A DNA stretch of 64,000 nt from Nilaparvata lugens (lineage: Eukaryota > Arthropoda > Insecta > Hemiptera > Delphacidae), in NCBI RefSeq assembly GCF_014356525.2, contig NC_052511.1, positions 50,793,607 through 50,857,606 of the forward strand. The letters run 5' to 3'. Below the pieces are notes generated by a model, which was given only the letters and a program-made list of their open reading frames with translations, made no database searches and was not told the origin of the DNA. The translations under genes and the position numbers were made by a program. Positions 19,723 through 31,084 of this stretch are shown piece by piece; within the stretch, counting starts at the first letter, position 1, and each line of letters opens with the position of its first letter.

Positions 19723-22245
19723 GGAATCTGTAAAACGTTGAATATTTATCAAGTTTACGCCCCTACAGCTGAATCAGATGTGATTGAACGAGAACTTTTC
19801 TACGAGACTCTTTCTACGATCTTGTCTCAAGATAAAAGCAATAATTGGAAAAACTCTACGATAATACTAGGAGATTTCAATGCACAAGTTGGATTTCAGG
19901 AAGAAAACGAGGCGAATGTCGTAGGTAAATATGGATATGGAAGGAGAAACGAGTCAGGCCAAATGCTAGTTGATTTCTGTTTTCAACAAGGGTTGAAGGT
20001 GATTAATTCATTTTTCAAAAAAAGAAGAGGAAGAAAGTGGACATGGATCTCTCCGAATCAGCAAACAAAAAGTGAAATTGATTATGTTTTGACAGCGTAT
20101 AGAGGCCTCGTGGAACAGTTCGACGTCACCGGAGAAATTAAATTCTTCACAGACCACAGACTGATAACTATCATACTGTCTAAAGAATGGAATTCATTGA
20201 GACCGAGGCGTACATGGAATAAAAATGTTGTTAAAATGCTGGCACTTAATGAAACAGAGACACATGAATTAGCGGCAAATGTACGACATATAATTGAAAA
20301 TGAATCGCACCTGACACTGCAGGAATCATACAATTTGATGGAATCTCTGGTTGTGAGTTCTTTCAAACAATCAGCATCGACGAGACCAACAAAAATTTCT
20401 CAGAGCACGAAAAATATAATTTGTTCGAGAGAAGCTATGAAGAGGAAAAAACCAAGAACTGTAGAGAAAAAAATTGAGTATAACCTTCTATGCAAATTAG
20501 CGAGATTCCATATCCGAAATGACCTAAAAATTCATGAAGATCGAATCATATCAGAAGCCTTAGAGTCAACTAGCTCAATTAAACAAATGAAAAAAAATTT
20601 ATCGTACGGTCTTCAATGGAACACAGGGTTGAAAGATATACATGGAAAAATAGATAGAAGAAGACAAGGTATAATTGGAAAAGCGACACAATTCTACAAA
20701 GAGTTATTCAAATGTACTGGGAATGCGACTTTCGAAATCTCAAACGCTGCGTCCATCACAGATACTATACCAGATTTCCAAGTGCAGGAAGTAATGGATT
20801 GCATTAAATCACTAAAAAGAAACAAAATGGCTGGTAACGATAAAATCACAAACGAAATAATTCAAACTCTTGCTCCCGTGATAATAGCCTTATTAGTGAA
20901 CATATTCAATAGAGTATTGAAAGAACAGCAGATCCCTCATCAGTGGAAATCAGCCGATATGATACTTCTATATAAAAAAGGAGACATCTATGACATCAAT
21001 AACTTCCGTCCAATCAGCATCACGTCATCCATAGGAAAATTGTTTATGAGATTGTTGACAAACCGCATCCAGCCGATACTTGAAACACAACAACCTGTCG
21101 AGCAAGCTGGTTTCCGAAAAGGATTTTCAACACTTGATAATATCCAAGTCGTCAATCAACTCATTGAAAAATGTTCGGAGTATCAAATTGGTCTATATTT
21201 GGCATTTGTTGATTACCGAAAAGCATTCGATAGTATAAGCCATGCATTCTTGTTCACAGCCCTTCGAAATCAAGGTGTTCCGGAGATTTATACGAATATA
21301 CTGGAGCACTATTATGAAAACAGTACTGCAAGGGTAATTCTTGAAAAACCAGGCAATTATTTCAAGCTAGAAAGAGGAGTGAGACAAGGCGACCCGGCAT
21401 CACCGATACTGTTCAACGCAGCTCTTCAAGAGGTTTTCAAATTATTAAAATGGGAGAGATTCGGCATCAATATCAATGGAGAAAATCTAAATCATCTTCG
21501 CTTCGCTGACGATATCGTGGTTATTGCCAAGTCAAGTCGAGAGCTGCAGGGTATGTTGGAGGATCTCGCAAGCGCCAGTGAACAGGCTGGACTCATCATC
21601 AATCCGGATAAAACCTTCATAATGTCCAACAGAGAAAACTGTGAAATACAGATTGGGGGTAGAATGTTGAGTCTGACAAACGAAGTGGTTTATCTGGGTC
21701 AAAGCTTCTCATTTGCAACGAGGGAACAAAATGAAGTGAAGAGAAGATGCAACATAGCATGGAAGAAGTATTGGGCTTTGAAGTGTATTATGAAAAATAA
21801 AGAGCTCAATATTTCAACAAAGGCCAAAGTGATAAAATCATGTATAATGCCAGCACTTATATATGGAGCACAGACCTGGGCTTGTAAGAAAACGTCGCTG
21901 AAAAAGATTCAAGTCACTCAAACAGCAATGGAAAGAAGCATCTTGAATATAAAAAGACAACAAAGAATCAGGAACTCTTTTATAAGAAGTATTACAAACC
22001 TTGAGGATGTGACAAAAACAGTGAAGTTGCTGAAATGGAAATGGGCTGGCCACATCGCAAGATTAGAAGACGACAGATGGACGAGAAAAGTCACCAGTTG
22101 GGAGCCAACGTGGAAAACAAGAAGAGTAGGTCGACAGAAAGCCAGATGGAAGGATGATATCGTAAAGACTGCAGGTATAAACTGGATGGAGACGGCGAAA
22201 AACAGGCAGAGATGGAAAAACCTGGGGGAGGCCTATGCCCGCTAG
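19321..22245 (+). CDS. RTE element ORF2: AP endonuclease plus reverse transcriptase
   Basis: An intact 974-aa protein. The apurinic endonuclease-like domain (about 42-285) shows LNVRT (46-50), AEVR (75-78), YAPT (146-149), GDFN (184-187), TWISPN (241-246), IDYV (253-256) and TDHR (277-280), covering the catalytic Asn, Glu, Asp and His positions. The reverse transcriptase (about 485-800) shows KRNKMAGNDKIT, NFRPISITSS (561-570), AGFRKG, AFVDYRKAFDS (628-638), GVRQGDPASPILF (686-698) and the catalytic FADD (728-731). The C-terminal region has YGAQTW (848-853), WKWAGHIAR (906-914) and GRQKARWKDD, typical of RTE-clade proteins and ending near LGEAY. It would nick target DNA and reverse-transcribe its own RNA at the nick. 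No disabling mutation is seen. I chose the ATG that follows the preceding stop by two codons, because the same stop-to-start junction is duplicated at 18460-18469. Confidence 0.95.
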   Translation: METRLPTNKNGMILKARNSRNKISPERLVTEGNCDRNPPGLVIGTLNVRTLRTEDRLCELEEALQETNIDILGLAEVRRNSEKIIYRKSEFIFYHFGETQGQKGVGFLIKKHLKEKIIELKGFSERIAVLRLRVGICKTLNIYQVYAPTAESDVIERELFYETLSTILSQDKSNNWKNSTIILGDFNAQVGFQEENEANVVGKYGYGRRNESGQMLVDFCFQQGLKVINSFFKKRRGRKWTWISPNQQTKSEIDYVLTAYRGLVEQFDVTGEIKFFTDHRLITIILSKEWNSLRPRRTWNKNVVKMLALNETETHELAANVRHIIENESHLTLQESYNLMESLVVSSFKQSASTRPTKISQSTKNIICSREAMKRKKPRTVEKKIEYNLLCKLARFHIRNDLKIHEDRIISEALESTSSIKQMKKNLSYGLQWNTGLKDIHGKIDRRRQGIIGKATQFYKELFKCTGNATFEISNAASITDTIPDFQVQEVMDCIKSLKRNKMAGNDKITNEIIQTLAPVIIALLVNIFNRVLKEQQIPHQWKSADMILLYKKGDIYDINNFRPISITSSIGKLFMRLLTNRIQPILETQQPVEQAGFRKGFSTLDNIQVVNQLIEKCSEYQIGLYLAFVDYRKAFDSISHAFLFTALRNQGVPEIYTNILEHYYENSTARVILEKPGNYFKLERGVRQGDPASPILFNAALQEVFKLLKWERFGININGENLNHLRFADDIVVIAKSSRELQGMLEDLASASEQAGLIINPDKTFIMSNRENCEIQIGGRMLSLTNEVVYLGQSFSFATREQNEVKRRCNIAWKKYWALKCIMKNKELNISTKAKVIKSCIMPALIYGAQTWACKKTSLKKIQVTQTAMERSILNIKRQQRIRNSFIRSITNLEDVTKTVKLLKWKWAGHIARLEDDRWTRKVTSWEPTWKTRRVGRQKARWKDDIVKTAGINWMETAKNRQRWKNLGEAYAR

Positions 22246-22602
22246 TGGGCCTAGTTTCCAGAGAAATTATCAAATTTATGTATTGGAAGAGGAAATTATT
22301 GTTTTATTATATTCTTCTTTATATTATATTATTCTTTCGATTTCATTAAATTTCATAAACTATCATTTTTCATTTTGCTCGAGGAAGGAAAAAAAATACT
22401 CCTGTATAACAGGAGTAAAAACTAAATTTGTACGACTGTACGGACTCTATTTCATTTGAAGATTTATATATGTATTTATATGAAAAAAGAAGAATTTCTC
22501 TAGTATATTGAAAACTGAAGATGAATGGTTTGTAATAAATTGTAAATTGTTTTTTTTTCTAATGATGTATTGTAAAACGTTGTCTGGAGACTAAATAAAG
22601 GC
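22246..22602 (+). other. RTE element 3' UTR
   Basis: AT-rich and non-coding. Contains TGTCTGGAGACTAAATAAAG directly before the tail. A short 3' UTR ending in a simple-repeat tail instead of poly(A) is typical of the RTE clade. Confidence 0.75.
22594..22599 (+). promoter_or_regulatory. AATAAA at the RTE 3' end
   Basis: A canonical polyadenylation hexamer 4 bp before the (TTTA)n tail. RTE elements do not need it for retrotransposition, so its role here is uncertain. Confidence 0.4.
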
Positions 22603-23054
<452 letters not shown>

Positions 23055-23560
23055 CTGGAAATTGAAAGAAACTCTCAAGAAACAGTTAACACTATGACAG
23101 CTGGGATTAGAATGATCGCTCTCCTAGTTTTCAGAGGCGTCCAGACTGATCAGTTTCACCATCATGCTTTAAAATATTTACCCGATCGCCTGTGAATTTC
23201 TCTTCGCCCACTCTCTTTCTCCTCAGTAAATAAGGAAGGTGATAGTACGTTCAAGCAAGAAGGAAACTAGGAGAGAAAAGTTATTTCCCCTTTTGCAAGT
23301 TTAGAATTATGGGATTGATTCAGCATACTTCTGGCGTCTAAATCTGTCGTGAGAATAGATAATTCCAAGTGGGATCGTGGGAATCGAGGACTTAATAAGA
23401 TGATGATCATAATTATAATGATTTTAGAAATGCTGGCCAAGTTGCCAATGAACAAGAATAAATTTACTATCTTTATGGGAACTGAAAACTACTTACTTAA
23501 GATAGAATAAATCCCATTATTCCATTTAATGACTCAAAATTTTGGTACAGATTCTCCCCC
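23055..23560 (-). mobile_element. Possible 3' LTR region of the gypsy-like element
   Basis: On the minus strand, a purine-rich AACGGGGGGAGAA at about 23552-23565 could be a polypurine tract, with LTR sequence downstream (lower coordinates) up to the RTE tail. I could not pair it with a second LTR, so this is only positional inference. Confidence 0.25.
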
Positions 23561-24271
23561 CGTTAAAGGAAAGTTGGACGCCAATGAAAAAAACTACCAA
23601 AATTTTGAATAGGTGAGCGCGCCAATCGAAAGGGTGTGGGGAGAATCCACAGCATTCGGAGTCAGTCGAAACGAAGAAAAGCGTGGGCCCAGCGCGATCT
23701 AGCGTCGTTGACTGGTTTTCTGAGCAAACTCTTACCACTACTACAAGTCATGAAGGTTGTGAGAGAGAGTGTGCGAGAGTTCCATTCTCTCTGAACAGGG
23801 CTAGCCGTTCGATGTCAACATTACACAGATTACACATCTAACGGTATCATAATATCAACAAAATTATCATGAAACCTTACTAGAACAATGAACTACTCTG
23901 AGAATTATCGATATATCAAGCTTTACTTATACTAGTTACACATTAACACTACTAACTTATTTTTATATTGCCAATGAATACTATAGTACGTGAATAAAAT
24001 ACTACAACCTAACTGAATAATCCTACTTGAGTACACAATAATAAACTGATTATGCCTTATTCACAACGATATAGTTTAATTGATTATATATAAAAACTTG
24101 ATATTATATAAGATTATACTCCAATTACGATTATTATAAAAATTCTACTTATTTATCCTATTTTACCCTTATCTTCCTAATATTCTTATCACTATAATCA
24201 TGGCCATGAACTGATATTACTACCTAGGAAATTTCTCTCTTTTTTATAGTCGACTTTCAATTATTACAACT
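23561..24271. other. AT-rich DNA between gypsy pol and its putative 3' end
   Basis: I see no env-like or other ORF. A long AT-rich stretch lies at 23880-24240. Confidence 0.4.
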
Positions 24272-25740
24272 TCAAAGACATGATACAACAGTCACGAAAT
24301 TCAGATGCGTCCACCTGATTTCTTGTGTGTCTCCTGTATTAATGCTCTTATCTAATTTCAATTGTGATACATGTGCACGTCGTATGAATGTATTTCCATC
24401 CATGGAAAATAACTTTACAGATACAGGTGAAGTCCATTCTTTTATTATGAATGGGGCAGATCATTTTTGTGCTAACTTTGCCGAAATTTTATCAGCAGCT
24501 CTACTAATTGGATTAGCTTTCAGGAAAACTCTATCATTAGTTTTGAAAGGGATTCTACTTCTTTGTAAGTCAAATCTTCCCTTCGCTCTACTCTGCGATT
24601 TCAAGAGGTTTTCATGAGCTTGTTTCCACAATTTTCTTGTATTTTCACTGAATTTCTGTGGCAGTATTTCATCTATTACCCATATATTTGTGAGTGGGTG
24701 AGTTGGTTCATGCCTGAATATCAACTCATAAGGAGTATACTTACTACTTTCATGGAAGCTACAATTAAATGCTAGAGGTAACCTACTGAGTGGTACATCC
24801 AATTTTGTGTGGTCATGAGAAGAGAATGCAATAAGTGCAGATTTCAAATTCCTATGTACTCTTTCAACAGCGTTGGACTAAGGGTGGTATGGAGTACACG
24901 TGACATGTAAAATGCCTCTTTGAAAACAGAACTTATTGAATATATTAGACTTGAATTGTGGTCCATTGTCTGACACTATTATTTTAGGTACACCGAAATT
25001 AGTGAAAATCCTTTGTAGTTCATTGCGAACGGTATTAGCATTGGCTTCTCTGACTGAAATCAGCCAGCAATACTTACTAAAAGCGTCGATACAGCTAAAA
25101 ATCATGCAATTACCTTTAGAAGATCTTGGGAGTTTTCCTACAAAATCTATACATAATTTCTCCATGGGATAAGAAGCAACACTGGAAGCAATATAGCCAT
25201 AATTAGCCTTCTGTGCTGGTTCAGATAATGCACATATTTTACAGTTCTTAATAAATACTCCTACATCTTCAGATATTTCTTTCCAAGTGAAAACCTGTTT
25301 AATTTTATTCAAAGTTTTTGTATATCCTAGATGAGCGCCAAACAAAGATTCGTGGTAATACTTGCAAACCATAGTTTTAGAACTTGGAGAAGTACTATTT
25401 TTGGTTCAGTTGAATTTCGAACATTGCATGATAGAATTCCTTTTTTATTTGATACGGAAAAATATCATTAACAGCACTCGCTGATTGCATTATCTCCTTC
25501 ACAAATTCGTCCTGCTTCTGATAGGTTGAAATATCAATGAAACTGAGTGGGAAATCTACTACATTTATACTACATAAATTCTGTTCTATTACTTCGGGAG
25601 GAGAGTCTTCAAACATACAGCTTAGGCAATCAGCGACCTTATTGTCGACGCCTTTCACATGCTCTGTAGTAAACTGAAAGGCAGATAACCTTAGAAGGTG
25701 GCATGCCAAATGACCGATTCCCATTTGGCCGAAATTATTA
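24272..25740 (-). pseudogene. Ty3/gypsy retrotransposon pol remnant (RNase H end plus integrase)
   Basis: Read right to left. 25395-25725 has the end of the RNase H domain (LLRLSAFQF, HVKGVDNKVADCLS) and the linker to integrase. 24878-25372 has the integrase zinc finger (His-His at YHESLFGAHLG, Cys-Cys at CKICA) and the start of the rve core with catalytic Asp residues in CIDFVG and VSDNGPQF. 24461-24847 continues the core past the usual Glu region (VERVHRNLK) into the C-terminal domain, and the same frame runs on to a stop at 24272-24274. Breaks: a 1-base frameshift in an A-run near 25397, a TAG at 24878-24880 just after the YHP motif where the family usually has Gln, and a TGA at 24461-24463 where Trp is usual. 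Protease and reverse transcriptase are missing; homology stops abruptly near 25725 against an unrelated repeat. It cannot encode a working polyprotein. Clade within Ty3/gypsy not determined. Confidence 0.88.
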
Positions 25741-26095
25741 TTTTGTCGCAAAAGATCGAAAATTGAAGAATCCCAAATGGTAGAATTGAAACTTGTACTT
25801 TCCCAAATGGTCGAATCCCAAATGATCGAAAAGTTTTAATAGTAATCCCATTTGGCCGAAAATCTCAGCTGTCGCAAAAGGTCGAAAATTTGATTTTCCC
25901 ATCTGACCGATTCTCAAACAGTCGAATCCCATTTGATAGAAAAATGTTGCTGTTCGTCGCAAATGGTCGAATCCTATTAGGTAGAAGAGTTTTGTATTTT
26001 GTCGCAAATAGTCGAATCCCAAAAGGTCGAAAGTATACTTTCCCATATGGTCGAATCCCATCTAGCCGATGAGATTCGATCATTTGCGACGAACT
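25718..26095. repeat. Array of diverged ~15-bp GGTCGAA-type units
   Basis: Roughly twenty variants of TCCCAAATGGTCGAA and GTCGCAAATGGTCGAA alternate with short AT spacers and end at GATCATTTGCGACGAAC. They replace the upstream part of the gypsy element. The minus-strand frames here (repeated GFDHLG/GFDCLR) are translations of the repeat. Confidence 0.8.
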
Positions 26096-26467
26096 ACAAC
26101 ATTTTTCTAGTTTTTGCTTTTTAAATGAGATTTTGTGTTTGAGAATAGTTAATTTTAAACTTCATAAAATAGAAACTCATTCAAGTGAAATTGCAAATTT
26201 TTAGTGAGAAAACATGAAGAGCCCAGTACATAACCTATAAACTTGAATGTTGATAGGAAATGACATTGGGTGATACGGCAAGGCAGAATATCCGAAAGGA
26301 TCTCTCTGCCGATTAAAGCTATATGAATGAATAAAAAAATGAATCTTTGAATCTATAATTTTTCAAGATTTGTATAATATATTCAAACTACTCTAGAACA
26401 TGTTACGCCATGGTGGAATAGGTCAATTTCCACAGAGAAAACACTTAACATGTAGAGGACACAATCA
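26096..26467. other. AT-rich intergenic DNA
   Basis: Nothing supported. Confidence 0.4.
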
Positions 26468-26626
26468 TTATGAGAAATTTCATGAAAATCTATCACCGCG
26501 TTCCGCCGTAAATGCGCAACATATAAACATTTAAACATTCAAACATTTTCACATTTAAACATTAAGAGAAATGCCAAACCGTTGACTTGAATCTTAGACC
26601 TCACTTCGCTCGGTCAATTAAACTTG
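26468..26626 (+). mobile_element. Repeat family G, copy 1
   Basis: AAATTTCATGAAAATCTATC, CGCCGTAAATGCGCAACATA, CTTGAATCTTAGACCTCAC and TTCGCTCGGTCAA match 61395-61605 closely. Partial copies are at 28459-28566 (+), 59782-59870 (-) and 60694-60790 (-). Family unknown. Confidence 0.75.
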
Positions 26627-26944
26627 TAGAATACATCCCGACCTTGTATTCCCCCTCATTTTTCCTCCTAAGGGTTCGAGTTTGTCTCTAAATTTTGTTA
26701 GTATAGTCAGTGTTAGAGTTTGCTATCATAAACCGCAAGATACAGACTACCATGGTCCATGATGCAACATGATACAGCCATCATGATACATAGTGATACA
26801 AAATTTGTATCACTAAACACGAAATACCGATATCAAACTGGATTTGCGATTAGCAAACATTGACCGCTGCAGACGATTCTAGAAACAGCTGACTCAGCGC
26901 TTCTAATCGGTCAGCAGACATCACTCAGCGATGTTCAGCAATCC
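26627..26944. other. Intergenic DNA with GATAC-rich patch
   Basis: 26740-26815 contains many GATAC/GTATC words, with a small palindrome GATACAAAATTTGTATC at 26793-26809. No gene. Confidence 0.5.
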
Positions 26945-27240
26945 TTCGAGACCTCACACTCTCTCACTCAATCAGTCTCCACTCTCTCACTCATTCAGTC
27001 TCCACTCTCTCACTCATTCAGTCTCCACTCTCTCACTCATCCAGTCTCCACTCTCTCACTCATTCAGTCTCCACTCTCTCACTCATTCAGTCTCCACTCT
27101 CTCACTCATTCAGTCTCCACTCCCTCACTCATTCAGTCTCCACACTCACACTTATTCAGTCTCCACTCTCTCACTCATCCAGTCTCCACTCTCTCACTCA
27201 TTCAGTCTCCACTCTCTCACTCAATCAGTCTCCACTCTCG
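26945..27240 (+). repeat. 23-bp minisatellite, about 12 units
   Basis: The unit AGTCTCCACTCTCTCACTC + ATTC is repeated with few changes. Because 3 x 23 = 69, the reading frame gives a 23-residue repeat that looks protein-like but is an artefact of the period. Confidence 0.95.
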
Positions 27241-27650
27241 CTTTTTCTCTCTCTTTCAAACTCTACCCAACACTATTTCTCACTCTAATAAAACCCCAAA
27301 TCAATCCCACTCTCTCCCTGTTTAAATCTATCTAACTGTCTCTCACTAGCATTCTCTTTATCTCTCTCCAACTCTGTCCTCAACTCTCTTTCATTTTCTC
27401 ATTGCCTTTCTCTTCTATGTATCAAAATCTATCTCTCACTCACTCACTCACACACACTTACTCTCTCTCTCTCTCTCTCTTACTCTTAACACTCACACAC
27501 TCTCTATCTCTCTATCTATGGAACTCTATTTCTCACTCACTTTCTCTGTCTCTCTCACTCACTCTCTCTCACTCGTTCACTCTCTCTCTCTCTCTATCAC
27601 TCAACACTCTCTTAGTCAGTCTCTGCTCTCTGTAACCTTCCTCTCTCTTG
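27241..27650 (+). repeat. CT-rich tract
   Basis: Impure (CT)n and (CTCA)n. Confidence 0.8.
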
Positions 27651-27701
27651 GGAACAGTAGTTGTTTGTTTCATTTTACGCTCGATTCCATCACTGTATAC
27701 A

Positions 27702-27702
<1 letters not shown>

Positions 27703-27740
<38 letters not shown>
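27703..27740 (+). repeat. (CA)n microsatellite
   Basis: About 17 CA units. Confidence 0.95.
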
Positions 27741-27885
27741 TATTGTATGATCAGCAGAGTTATACGATTCGGTCAGTTGTGTTGTATCACATGTTTGTGC
27801 TGATAGGATGATAGGATGAAGTAGTGATGATATCGTCATCATCATCTCGTGTATCATGCTGACTCTTCTCAATCGGCTCCTTTCC

Positions 27886-28140
27886 TTTCTTCTTCTTCTT
27901 CTTCTTCTTCTTCTTCTCCTTTGTGTTCTCTTGTTCTTGTACGTCCCCTTCTTCTACTTTTTTTTCAGTTTTACAGTTTTTTTTATTCTTTCATTTCTTC
28001 TTCCTCTTCTTTTTATTTTTCTTTCTCTCTTCTCTTCTTCTTCTTCTTCTCTTCTTCTTCTTCTTCTCTTCTTCTTCTTCTTCTTCTTCTTCTTCTTCTT
28101 CTTCTTCTTCTTCTTCTTCTTCTTCTTCTCTTCTTCTTTT
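27886..28140 (+). repeat. (CTT)n microsatellite and pyrimidine tract
   Basis: CTT runs interrupted by T-runs and CTC. All overlapping open frames are repeat translation. Confidence 0.93.
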
Positions 28141-28458
28141 TCTTCTGCTCTGTCCCAGAATCTGCACTTAAAAACAGTTATTTGTTTTCTCCAAGATGAA
28201 AAACTTATCATGTTAACAAACTCAGTTCACGTTTGAATTTGTATCCCATATGATAATTTATCCAGTTCCGTGATAATTTTCCCTCTGATGGAAAAACTTT
28301 TCAAATATCATTGGAAATTATTGTTTTTCAATCAAAAATATTATATTTTCTTCAGCATTATTTAGTTCATTAAATAATTTTCTATTTTATTTTTAATCAC
28401 CTTTTCTTATTTTATTATCAATCTTTTTCAAATGTGAGAGTATTGAAAATATTAAAAT
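28141..28458. other. AT-rich DNA
   Basis: Nothing supported. Confidence 0.45.
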
Positions 28459-28566
28459 GCAAATTTCAAAAACCCTTGTGTATACATCAAAGCGCATTTA
28501 AAAAAGGAATATTCCTGCCAAATCTCATGGAATTCTATCAACGCGTTTGGCCGTAAACATACATAC
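28459..28566 (+). mobile_element. Repeat family G, partial copy
   Basis: TGCAAATTTCAAAAACCCTT, AAAAAAGGAATATTCCTGCC and GCGTTTGGCCGTAAA, as in 61395-61500. It is followed by a (CATA)n patch. Confidence 0.65.
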
Positions 28567-28631
28567 ATTCATTCACTAAAAAAATCCAAGTTAAACAATT
28601 ATCCATTTAATCTTATTATATTCTTCCTTAC

Positions 28632-29315
28632 TAGCCGTCAGGCTCGCTTCGCTCGCCATATCCGTCAAGCCAGCGGGCTCCGCCCCCTGCATCCCCGACT
28701 GGATTGTCCAAGAATAAGATCAGCAGGCTTGCTTCGCTCGCCTGCATTTTTCATTTGAGCATTTTTATCATATGTAAGGACGATCCAGTCGAGGATACAG
28801 ACTAAATGTCTGGCTGAACGGATTTGGCGAGCGAAGCGAGCCTGACGGCTGGTAATATAATATTACTCTGATTGACTCTGATTGAAGTAGCAGTGCCCAA
28901 TCAATTTTTCCGCGATAAATGCATTCCAATCTTCAACTTGGTGCCAACCTAACAAAGTCAACTCAACTTAATGCCAACCTGACAAAATTAATTATTTAGT
29001 TACCAGTTAACAACTCTTTCGAAGAGGTACTCTCTCTAGATTAAAGTTCTATATTAACATATGGTATGGACATTTGTCAATTATAATTAAGAGATTGGAA
29101 TAAGAAGAATATACATGGTAAAAGACGAACTTTTAACCCTTAAAAACCACCCTTAGAGTTGAAATATTGCCAAAAGATTTCTTAGTGCGCCTCTAAAGGG
29201 CCAACTGAACATACTTACCAAATTTTAACGTTTTTGATCCGGTAGATTTTTAGTTCTGCGAGTGAGTGAGTCAGTCAGTCTGTGAGTTAGTGCCATTTCG
29301 CTTTTATATATAGAT
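28632..29315. mobile_element. GC-rich foldback repeat with (GTCA)n tail, copy 2 (long form)
   Basis: The core at 28633-28855 has ~40-bp inverted ends with GTCAGGCTCGCTTCGCTCGC at the left and its inverse at the right, plus an internal third module. Downstream of GTAGCAGTGCCCAATCAATT there is about 230 bp absent from the 11350 copy, then TTCTTAGTGCGCCTC and a (GTCA)n block ending at TATATATAGAT. The long form looks ancestral and the 11-kb copy internally deleted. Confidence 0.82.
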
Positions 29316-29689
29316 TCATCAACAAAATAATGCACTTTTCCATTATCTATTGATAAATTCTCATAATTATTAAGATGGAATATTTTCGTAGTCAATCATA
29401 TGTCTACATTTTCTAGAAACACTTTGGCAACGTTGAAGAATGATAGAGATATCTGTTCTGTCTAGTGGCAGACAAGGATAGCAAACCAACGTTAATCAAG
29501 TGCTGACTCTATAACCTAGATCTCACCCTAGTTCAATCTTCAATACCCCCGTACAATCTGCTATCCCGAAGCTAATACAATCTACCATATACCATCTCAA
29601 AATAACTCTCTGTAATAAATAGAAGGAAAAATTCCCTTATCTCTGACGCTGTGCTTGCATATCTGCAATATAAACTCAGGTGGAATTTG
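29316..29689. other. Intergenic DNA
   Basis: Nothing supported. Confidence 0.45.
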
Positions 29690-30250
29690 ACGTTGTCATT
29701 TCATTCCCTCCACAACTCCTTCTCACTCTATCTCTCTCATTCTCTCTCTCTCACATACACAGTTCTTCTTCCTCTCTCTCTTATGCTGCTTACGTCAGAA
29801 ACAAATTCAGCGAGATATTCAAGTGTATACTAGGATCTAAAGAAACAAGGTCTGCTTCTGTTTATCTAGGTTTATGGTTAGTATCTTCTTCCTTTTCTAT
29901 CATCTACTTCTTCTCTTTCTGCTTCACCTACAGAACCTTTTGCTCCTCCTCCTCCTCATCCTCCTCCTCCTCATTCTCTCCTTCTTCTCCTTCTTCTCCT
30001 TCTTCTCCTTCTTCTCCTGCTCCTCCTTCTCCTCCTCCTCCTTCTACCCCTCCTTCTCCTCCTCTTTCTCATCCTTCTCCTCCTCCTTCTCCTCCTTCTC
30101 ATCCTTCTCCTCCTTCTCCTCCTTCTCCTCCTTCTCCTATTTCATCTCCTTCACCTCCTTCTCCTTCTTTTTCTCTCCTTCTCCTCCTTCTCCTCCTTCT
30201 TCTCATCAACCTCCAAGTCTTCTTCCTTCTCCACCACTACTCACTCTCTC
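29690..30250 (+). repeat. CCT/CTT pyrimidine tract
   Basis: About 300 bp of nearly pure (CTCCTT)-type repeats in the centre (29940-30230). Pro/Ser-rich and Phe/Ser-rich frames are repeat translation. Confidence 0.92.
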
Positions 30251-30762
30251 TTTCTTCTTTCTCATCCATCCTTATTTTTCCGCACACTATACTGTGTCTG
30301 CAGCGTTTTACTGCTTAATAAACCTCGGCCGTTTGCTTTTCACGATTTTATTCGGATTTATTGCCGATAAAGCGACGCCATTTTGCTTTTCCACACCACC
30401 GGATCAGATTGCGAGATTTTCCGACGACCTGATCACGCTTTTGATTTTCCCGTGTCGGGAAATCGCGGTACAGTGCTGGGAAATTGTCGGTACTTCGTTT
30501 CAGTGGAATATTCATGCAAGCTCACCTCGATAGTATGGTTTTTTGCTCAGTCTTTTTGCAGATCAAGAAAGAATAGCATAGATAAAGCAGAACAACATAT
30601 ACAGGGGTGCCCACAGTATTCATTAATTTATTCATTCATAGACAATATGGATGTATTGTATCCCAGATGAAATCATTAGGCGCTTCTCTAAAACTGCATT
30701 CAGCCTCAATTTGAAATAATATTTAGTTTTCTAGGTTATCTTTAGTTATACTAACAGAATTA
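30251..30762. other. Short CpG-containing segment then AT-rich DNA
   Basis: 30320-30500 is unusually rich in CG dinucleotides for this window (CCTCGGCCG, CCGACGACCTGATCACGC). This could be the edge of an unmethylated exon or promoter. A 95-aa frame at 30383-30670 has no recognised domain. Confidence 0.3.
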
Positions 30763-31054
30763 TTGATTGATTGATTGATTGAGTATTTTATTCATGTAGA
30801 TTACAATATACTTGCTCATACACTTATATACAATAGCTTACAATACAGCAAAGTTAGATAGGAATTTACATAACATGGACTAAGAAAATAATTATTGAAC
30901 TGTATATGATATGAAAAAGCATTTTGTAATATAATAACTATAGTTAATTATATTGTTATGCATCTACATAAATTGGCGGAGCTTTGGACAATCAATGTCC
31001 ATTCTTCGGAAAGAATATTGAAAATATCCTCCCCACTAACTCTCTACCAAAATT
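30763..31054 (-). mobile_element. Tail family TA, copy 2
   Basis: The minus-strand match to 5315-5606 spans the full unit, from the (CAAT)n tail at the low-coordinate end to TTTTGGTAGAGAGTTAGTGG at the high end. Confidence 0.8.
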
Positions 31055-31084
31055 ATCAGATACGCTCAGAACCTACAATATGGG

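Noticed and set aside
26931..27335. Protein-like 23-residue repeats
   Set aside because: The period is 23 nt, which gives a 23-residue repeat in any frame; it is a minisatellite.
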